From DASUPK01 sp036505735 (GTDB lineage Bacteria > Actinomycetota > Thermoleophilia > Solirubrobacterales > 70-9), in contig DASXSZ010000063.1 of assembly GCA_036505735.1 (NCBI GenBank), forward strand, positions 1 to 34,966: DNA of 34,966 nt, written 5' to 3'. The translations under genes and the position numbers were made by a program. Below are positions 30,796-34,966 of this stretch, one piece after another; position 1 is the stretch's first letter; each line of letters begins with the position of its first letter. Below the pieces are notes generated by a model that worked only from the letters and a program-made list of their open reading frames with translations, was not told the origin of the DNA and did no database searches.

Positions 30796-31230
30796 TTATG
30801 ACGTTGATGGCGCTCTCCAGTCGTCCATCGTCGTGTATCCGCGCCCGGCGTGATCGAACCCGAGCAGGTCGCCCTGCGGATTCTTGCGGTCGCCGTGGTG
30901 GTAGGCGCGGACCTCACAGATCTTCCCGTCGCGGAGGCGGAACCACTCCGTGCCGCGGTTGAGGCGACGCTCGCCCGATTTCGGGTCGCGCCAGGTCATC
31001 GTCCACTCGATCACCACCTCGTCACCGGACTCGATTCCGTGCTCCATCCACCACTGTCCGTCGACGTGGTCGATTCCCCACTTCGCGTTCTCGGCGATCT
31101 CGCGGCCTCGATGCGGCCCGAGGCGCGTGTAGTAGTGGACCGCGTCGTCGGTGAAGTGAGAGGCGATCAGGTCGACGTTGCCAGTGTTGAGAGCCTCGTA
31201 GTAGGAGCGGATGTGGTCGAGGTTGCTCAT
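30796..31230 (-). CDS. SnoaL-like/NTF2-fold protein
   Basis: A 144-residue cone-shaped NTF2-fold protein. The pattern HIRSYYEALNTGNVDLIASHFTDDAVHYY at the N-terminus, VVIEWTMTWRDPKSGERRLNRGTEWFRLRDGKICEVRAYH in the second half is typical of SnoaL-like polyketide-cyclase/limonene-epoxide-hydrolase relatives, most of which have unknown substrates. The ATG at 31230 starts the domain exactly; the frame upstream is open but unrelated. TATATC lies 9 nt ahead of it as a likely -10. It is translated just ahead of acyl-CoA dehydrogenase copy 1 and may modify or bind the same substrate. Confidence 0.82.
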   Translation of the reverse strand: MSNLDHIRSYYEALNTGNVDLIASHFTDDAVHYYTRLGPHRGREIAENAKWGIDHVDGQWWMEHGIESGDEVVIEWTMTWRDPKSGERRLNRGTEWFRLRDGKICEVRAYHHGDRKNPQGDLLGFDHAGRGYTTMDDWRAPSTS

Positions 31231-31286
31231 GGGCGGCTCGATATATCCGGAGGCGTGTGTCGATCTGAGCTGCGGCGGTTCGTCGT

Positions 31287-31292
31287 TAGGGT
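31287..31292 (+). promoter_or_regulatory. -10 hexamer for the DGPF-domain gene
   Basis: TAGGGT, giving a leader of about 35 nt that contains the strong AGGAGGAG ribosome site at 31321-31328. No clear -35. Confidence 0.3.
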
Positions 31293-31332
31293 GAACGTGG
31301 CGCATCGCGCCGCCAGACCGAGGAGGAGAGAC

Positions 31333-31734
31333 ATGAAGTACCTGCTGACGTTCGTACGTGACCAGGACCGAATGTACGACGCCACCGAGGAAGAGATGCA
31401 GCAGGCGATGGACGCCTGGAACGCCTTCGACCGGGAGGCGATCGAGGCCGGGGCACTGATCGCCAACGAGCCGCTGGAGCCACCGAGTGGCGCCAAGACG
31501 ATCCGGATCGCCGAGAACGGTGAGGCCACCGTCACGGATGGGCCGTTCGCAGAGACCAAGGAGCAGCTCGGCGGATTCTGCCTGATCGACACAGGCAGCC
31601 TCGAGGAGGCGATCGGCTGGGCGAAGAAGGTGCCGATGCCCCCCGACAGCGCGATCGAGGTCAGGGCGGTCATGGATCTCTCGCCGTACGGCTACGAGAG
31701 CTCGACCCCGGGGCCGATCCGGTCGAACGCCTAG
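31333..31734 (+). CDS. YCII-related DGPF-domain protein
   Basis: A 133-residue protein of the DGPF/YCII group. The hallmark TDGPFAETKEQLGGFCLID (about residues 67-85) follows an N-terminal MKYLLTFVRDQDRMYD strand and a helix with two acidic runs. Members are dimeric alpha-beta proteins often found next to ECF sigma factors, but no ECF gene is adjacent here. Molecular function is unknown. The ATG is set by AGGAGGAGAG at 31321-31330; the open frame upstream, antisense to the SnoaL gene, is not used. Its stop shares a CTAG with the convergent acyl-CoA dehydrogenase. Confidence 0.88.
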   Translation: MKYLLTFVRDQDRMYDATEEEMQQAMDAWNAFDREAIEAGALIANEPLEPPSGAKTIRIAENGEATVTDGPFAETKEQLGGFCLIDTGSLEEAIGWAKKVPMPPDSAIEVRAVMDLSPYGYESSTPGPIRSNA

Positions 31735-32939
31735 AGCCCGTAGCTGCGCCCGATCACCTCGAGCATGATCTCGTCAGTGCCGGCGCCGATCCGGTTGAGC
31801 CGGGCGTCTCTGTAGGCCCGCTCCACCTCGTACTCCTTCATGTAGCCGTAGCCGCCGTGGATCTGGATGCACTCGTCGGCGACGTCGCAGATCAGCCGCG
31901 ACGCGAACAGCTTGGCCTGTGAGATCTCCCGGACGGGGTACTCGCCGTTGGCGAAGCGCCAGGCGGTCGTGTAGACGAACTGCCGGGCGGCCTCGATCTG
32001 GGTGGACATCTCGGCGAACTTGTGGCGGATCGCCTGGAAGCGGCCGATCGGCCGGCCGAAGGCCTCGCGTTCCTTGGCGTACTCCAGGGTGCGCTCGAAG
32101 GTCCGCTGGGCGCCGGCCACGCAGCCGATCGCCCCGACGAGTCGCTCCCCCTGGAGCTCCCAGGAGATGTGGTAGAAGCCCTTGCCCTCCTCGCCGAGCA
32201 TGTTCTCCGCCGGCACGCGGACGTCCTCGAAGGCGAGCTCGGCCGTGTCGGACGCATGCATCCCCATCTTCTCGAGCTTGCGGGAGACGCTGAAGCCGGG
32301 GACCGGGTTGCCGTCCTCGTCCTTCAGATCGACCACGAACAGGGTGATCCCGTCGTGGCCCTTGTCGGGATCGGTCTTGGTGACCAGGACGATGTAGTCG
32401 GCCCGCGCTCCGTTGGTGATGAAGATCTTGGATCCGTTGATCACGTACTCGTCGGCGTCGCGGATCGCCGTGGTGCGGATGCCCGCGACGTCGGAGCCCG
32501 CGCCCGGCTCGGTGATCCCCAGGCAGCTGATCTTCTCGCCGGCGATCGAGGGGACCAGGTAGCGCTGTTTCAGGTCCTCGGTGCCGAGCAGGTGGATCGG
32601 CGGCGTCGCCATGTCGGTGTGGACGGCCATCCCCATGTTGAGCCCGCCGCAGCCCGAGTAGCTCATGCACTCCGAGCGAACCAGCGAGTAGAAGTAGTCG
32701 CCGCCCTGGCCGCCGTACTCCTCCGGGTAGCAGAGCCCGATGTAGCCCAGTTCCCCGGCGCGCTTCACCACCCAGTCCGGCCAGCCGTCCTCCTCCCACT
32801 CGAAGCGGTGGGGGGTGAGCTCCTTGAGCACCCAGGAGCGCATCGACTCGCGCAGCTCCTCGTGCTCGTCGGTGAAGATGAAGTGCTTGCGGCTGGCGGC
32901 GTGGTCGGGCTTGATGACGCTGGAAGTCGCGGTGGCCAC
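31731..32939 (-). CDS. Acyl-CoA dehydrogenase, copy 2
   Basis: A 402-residue FAD-dependent dehydrogenase. It has TDEHEELRESMRSWVLKELTP near the N-terminus, LGITEPGAGSDVAGIRTTA, FITNGARADYIVL and GGYGYMKEYEVERAYRDARLNRIGAGTDEIMLEVIG. As in copy 1, the YEGT glutamate is replaced (GAGT), and the base is likely the Glu in QGERL, the long-chain/isovaleryl arrangement. Copy 1 and copy 2 are paralogues. The GTG at 32939 is preceded by AAGGAGAG with 7-nt spacing. The promoter at 33005-33033 is near consensus and packed with operator-like repeats, so this gene is probably tightly regulated along with the divergent crotonase-carboxylase pair. Confidence 0.93.
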   Translation of the reverse strand: MATATSSVIKPDHAASRKHFIFTDEHEELRESMRSWVLKELTPHRFEWEEDGWPDWVVKRAGELGYIGLCYPEEYGGQGGDYFYSLVRSECMSYSGCGGLNMGMAVHTDMATPPIHLLGTEDLKQRYLVPSIAGEKISCLGITEPGAGSDVAGIRTTAIRDADEYVINGSKIFITNGARADYIVLVTKTDPDKGHDGITLFVVDLKDEDGNPVPGFSVSRKLEKMGMHASDTAELAFEDVRVPAENMLGEEGKGFYHISWELQGERLVGAIGCVAGAQRTFERTLEYAKEREAFGRPIGRFQAIRHKFAEMSTQIEAARQFVYTTAWRFANGEYPVREISQAKLFASRLICDVADECIQIHGGYGYMKEYEVERAYRDARLNRIGAGTDEIMLEVIGRSYGL

Positions 32940-33004
32940 TCTGGGACTCTCCTTCTGGTCTGGACTCTGCTCCGGAGCAGCCTGGCGGCCGCCTCGGGGA
33001 GTGA

Positions 33005-33057
33005 ATAGTAGGACTTCCTACTTCCTACTGCAACCGCCGGCGGTCAGTAGGCAGTAA
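33005..33057. promoter_or_regulatory. Acyl-CoA dehydrogenase promoter with nested operator palindromes
   Basis: On the minus strand TTGCAG (33033-33028) and TACTAT (33010-33005) are 17 bp apart, close to a sigma-70 consensus. The spacer and flanks hold AGTAGGA-CT-TCCTACT (33007-33022) and a larger nested palindrome: CCTACTG (33024-33030), CA, ACCGCC-GGCGGT (33033-33044), CAGTAGG (33045-33051), with a further AGTAAG at 33053. That is five AGTAGG-like half-sites in 52 bp, covering both promoter elements, consistent with a repressor of the fatty-acid-degradation type. Regulator unidentified. Confidence 0.65.
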
Positions 33058-33090
33058 GACGTAGCACTTCCCATTTGCACCCAGATCCAC

Positions 33091-33096
33091 TAGGCT
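33091..33096 (+). promoter_or_regulatory. -10 hexamer for the crotonase-carboxylase operon
   Basis: TAGGCT, 9 nt before the ATG at 33106, without a Shine-Dalgarno. It is the same hexamer as at the cupin and Asp-box genes. The leader would be 0-3 nt. Confidence 0.35.
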
Positions 33097-33105
33097 CCGG
33101 CGCCG

Positions 33106-33885
33106 ATGGCCGAGGAGCTTCTCTACGAGGTGACCGACGGGGTCGCGCGGGTGACCCTCAACCGGCCCGATCAGAGGAACGCCCTCAACGGGGAGCTGCT
33201 GGGGTCGCTCGTCGACTCAATGAAGAGCGCGCGCGACGACGACGCGGTCCGCGCCGTGGTGCTAACCGGCGCCGGCGAGAAGGTGTTCTGCGCGGGCGCC
33301 GACCTCGGCGGCTTCGCGGCGGACGCGCCGCTGGTCGACAAGCACTTCGCCTCCGACCTCTTCCTCGAGTTCTTCCGGCTGATGCCGCGTCTGGGCAAGC
33401 CCTCGCTCTGCGCCGCCAACGGCCACGTGCTGGCCGGCGGCATGGGACTGGCCCTCTCCTGCGATCTGCTGATTGCCAAGGAGGGCGCCCGTTTCGGCAC
33501 TCCCGAGATCAACGTCGGAGCCTTCCCCTACATGATCATGTCGATCATCTACCGCAACGTGCCTCGGAAGAAGGTCAACGAGATGATGCTCCTCGGCGAG
33601 CAGATCTCGGCCGAGCAGGCGGTGGAGTACGGGCTCGCCAACAAGGTGGTCCCCGCCGATCAGTTCCACGCCGCGGTGGACGAGTGGGCCGCCAAGCTCG
33701 CCTCGAAGAGCCCGGTGCTGATGCGGCTCGGCCACGACGCGATGTACCGCCAGCAGGACATGGCGATCGACGATGCGCTCGAGTACCTGCGCTCGCAGCT
33801 CTCGCTGACGTTCACGACAGAGGACATCAAGGAGGGCGTTGCGGCGTTCTTCGAGAAGCGTGAGCCGAACTGGAAGGGACGCTGA
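33106..33885 (+). CDS. Enoyl-CoA hydratase/isomerase (crotonase) family protein
   Basis: A 259-residue crotonase-fold protein. Oxyanion-hole segments are GEKVFCAGADL (57-67) and ANGHVLAGGMGLALSCD (104-120). The first catalytic glutamate of crotonase (E144) is Gly114 here, but the second (E164) is kept as E134 in FGTPEINVG. This is the reverse of the crotonase at 13889, which lacks the second. It is 40-odd bp downstream of an operator cluster and translationally coupled to the carboxylase gene by a one-base overlap (TGATG). It may act in breakdown or synthesis of a carboxylated CoA intermediate; the exact reaction is unknown. Confidence 0.9.
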   Translation: MAEELLYEVTDGVARVTLNRPDQRNALNGELLGSLVDSMKSARDDDAVRAVVLTGAGEKVFCAGADLGGFAADAPLVDKHFASDLFLEFFRLMPRLGKPSLCAANGHVLAGGMGLALSCDLLIAKEGARFGTPEINVGAFPYMIMSIIYRNVPRKKVNEMMLLGEQISAEQAVEYGLANKVVPADQFHAAVDEWAAKLASKSPVLMRLGHDAMYRQQDMAIDDALEYLRSQLSLTFTTEDIKEGVAAFFEKREPNWKGR

Positions 33886-34966
33886 TGGCCGCCAAGGACG
33901 AGATCAAGAAGGCCGAGGAGGAGACGGAGCACCGGGGCGAGGCTCCCGAGGCCCCCGACCGGGTCGAGGGCGGCGAGGAGACCGGGATGAAGGGGCTCAC
34001 CGAGGACCTGCACGCTCGCCGGGAGAGGGCGAAGCTCGGCGGGGGCGAGGAGAAGATCGCGCTGCAGCACGAGCGTGGCAAGCTCACCGCGCGGGAGCGG
34101 ATCGACCTGCTCTGCGACCAGGGGACGTTCGTCGAGATGGGCATCCACGGCCGACCGCACTTCTCGCAGCGCAGCATGGAGGGCAAGGAGGCGCCCGCGG
34201 ACGGTGTGATCACCGGCTGGGGCGACATCGACGGTCGCCGCTGCTGCATCGCCGCCTACGACTTCACGGTGATGGCCGGCTCGATGGGTGCAACCGGCGA
34301 GCTCAAGATGAGCCGGCTCCGCGAGATGGCCCTGAGCAAGCGGATGCCGTTCATCTGGCTGCTCGACTCGGCCGGCGCCCGGATCCAGGAGGCCGCGGGC
34401 TCCCTGTTCGCCGGCTCCGGACATCTCTTCCAGGAGGAGGTGGTGATGTCGGGCGTCGTTCCGATGGTGGCCGCGATGCTCGGCCCCTGCGCCGCGGGGA
34501 CCGCCTACATCCCGGCGCTCTCGGACTTCGTCCCGATGGTGGTGGGGCAGGGCGCGATGGCGCTGGCCGGGCCACACCTGACCAAGGCGGTGACGGGCGA
34601 GGACATCTCGATGGAGGACCTCGGCGGCGCCAAGGTCCATTGCCGCAAATCGGGCGTCGGGGACCTCGAGGTGAAGGACGACGCCGAGTGCATCCAGGTG
34701 GTCAAGGACTACCTCTCCTACTTTCCGGCCAACTGCGAGGAGCGCCCCCCGGCTCGCGAGTCAGAGGATCCCGAGGACCGGATGTCGGAGAGGCTCCTCG
34801 ACATCGTCCCCGAGTCGCCGCGGCATCCGTACGACATGTACGACGTGATCCGCGAGATCACGGACGAGGGCGCGATCTTCGACATCAAGCCGAAGTTCGC
34901 CAAAACCATCATCACGTGCCTGGCGCGCTTCGGAGGCCAGCCGGTCGGGATCGTCGCCAATCAGCC
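33885..34966 (+). CDS. Acyl-CoA carboxylase carboxyltransferase (beta) subunit, partial
   Basis: About 360 N-terminal residues of a biotin-dependent carboxyltransferase run off the right edge; full-length relatives have about 510-540. The fold is marked by LHARRERAKLGGGEEKIALQHERGKLTARERIDLLCD, the acyl-CoA oxyanion segment MGATGELK, the LDSAGARIQEAAGSLFAG region, and later LTKAVTGEDISMEDLGG. This is the PccB/AccD type that carboxylates acetyl-, propionyl- or longer acyl-CoA with carboxybiotin. The first about 40 residues are a highly charged extension. The ATG overlaps the crotonase stop (TGATG) and has GGAAGGGA just upstream. The specificity-determining residue lies beyond the window. Biotin from the bio genes would be its cofactor. 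Confidence 0.95.
   Translation, partial: MAAKDEIKKAEEETEHRGEAPEAPDRVEGGEETGMKGLTEDLHARRERAKLGGGEEKIALQHERGKLTARERIDLLCDQGTFVEMGIHGRPHFSQRSMEGKEAPADGVITGWGDIDGRRCCIAAYDFTVMAGSMGATGELKMSRLREMALSKRMPFIWLLDSAGARIQEAAGSLFAGSGHLFQEEVVMSGVVPMVAAMLGPCAAGTAYIPALSDFVPMVVGQGAMALAGPHLTKAVTGEDISMEDLGGAKVHCRKSGVGDLEVKDDAECIQVVKDYLSYFPANCEERPPARESEDPEDRMSERLLDIVPESPRHPYDMYDVIREITDEGAIFDIKPKFAKTIITCLARFGGQPVGIVANQ

Noticed and set aside
30850..31332. N-terminal extension of the DGPF protein
   Set aside because: Antisense to the SnoaL-like gene, and the AGGAGGAGAG ribosome site clearly selects the ATG at 31333.
33007..33057. Direct-repeat or CRISPR-like array
   Set aside because: The repeats are short inverted half-sites with irregular spacing and no spacers of constant length, so operators are the better reading.

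Overview
The window is high-GC DNA (roughly two thirds G+C by eye) with short intergenic gaps, many GTG/TTG starts, MMPL and EmrB-type exporters and a stand-alone biotinyl protein of the mycobacterial TB7.3 type. This suggests an actinobacterium. The gene mix (two acyl-CoA dehydrogenases, crotonases, DGPF/YCII and DUF4242 proteins, an MFS protein with an unusual C-terminal domain) would fit a Thermoleophilia/Solirubrobacterales-like soil lineage, but that placement is inference. I saw no rRNA, tRNA, CRISPR array, insertion sequence or phage gene. No stretch over 300 bases lacks a gene; the longest gap is 26582-26828.

Layout. 1-922: partial flavin/PNPOx-like gene, Nudix hydrolase and rubredoxin. 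950-8971: biotin locus. bioB-bioF-bioD form a tight operon and bioA lies on the same strand, but an opposing MFS exporter - MarR regulator - MFS exporter cassette sits between bioD and bioA. 9002-13884: cupin, a GH3 hydrolase broken by one extra base, a sigma-70 family factor with an unusual region 4.2, and an MMPL transporter. 13889-18840: crotonase and 70-aa biotin carrier on one strand; glycosyltransferase, glycerol kinase and PlsC-type acyltransferase on the other, with an intrinsic terminator directly before the acyltransferase; then an alpha/beta hydrolase. 18893-24367: metallo-beta-lactamase-fold hydrolase, PECR-like reductase, SGNH lipoprotein, FabG-like reductase, hotdog thioesterase and an MFS protein with an extra C-terminal domain. 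24425-27859: MMPL transporter, DUF4242 protein and TetR regulator sharing a repeated operator. 27907-29556: secreted Asp-box (sialidase-fold) protein. 29630-34966: acyl-CoA dehydrogenase, SnoaL-like protein, DGPF protein, second acyl-CoA dehydrogenase, and a crotonase translationally coupled to an acyl-CoA carboxylase beta subunit that runs off the end.

How it fits together. Biotin made by BioA/D/F/B would be attached to carriers such as the 70-aa biotinyl protein and used by acyl-CoA carboxylases such as the one at the right end. Dehydrogenases, crotonases, reductases and thioesterase are consistent with acyl-CoA (fatty or branched-chain) metabolism. Glycerol kinase and acyltransferase together lead from glycerol to phosphatidate precursors.

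The most striking non-coding signals are: a recurring TAnnnT hexamer 6-9 nt before start codons (leaderless transcription), including overlapping divergent copies; three copies of ACGA-N4-TCGT around the TetR/DUF4242/MMPL genes; a dense cluster of AGTAGG half-sites inside a near-consensus promoter of the second acyl-CoA dehydrogenase; and a strong terminator 13 nt before the acyltransferase start. All functional calls are from motifs read by eye; no database search was run.
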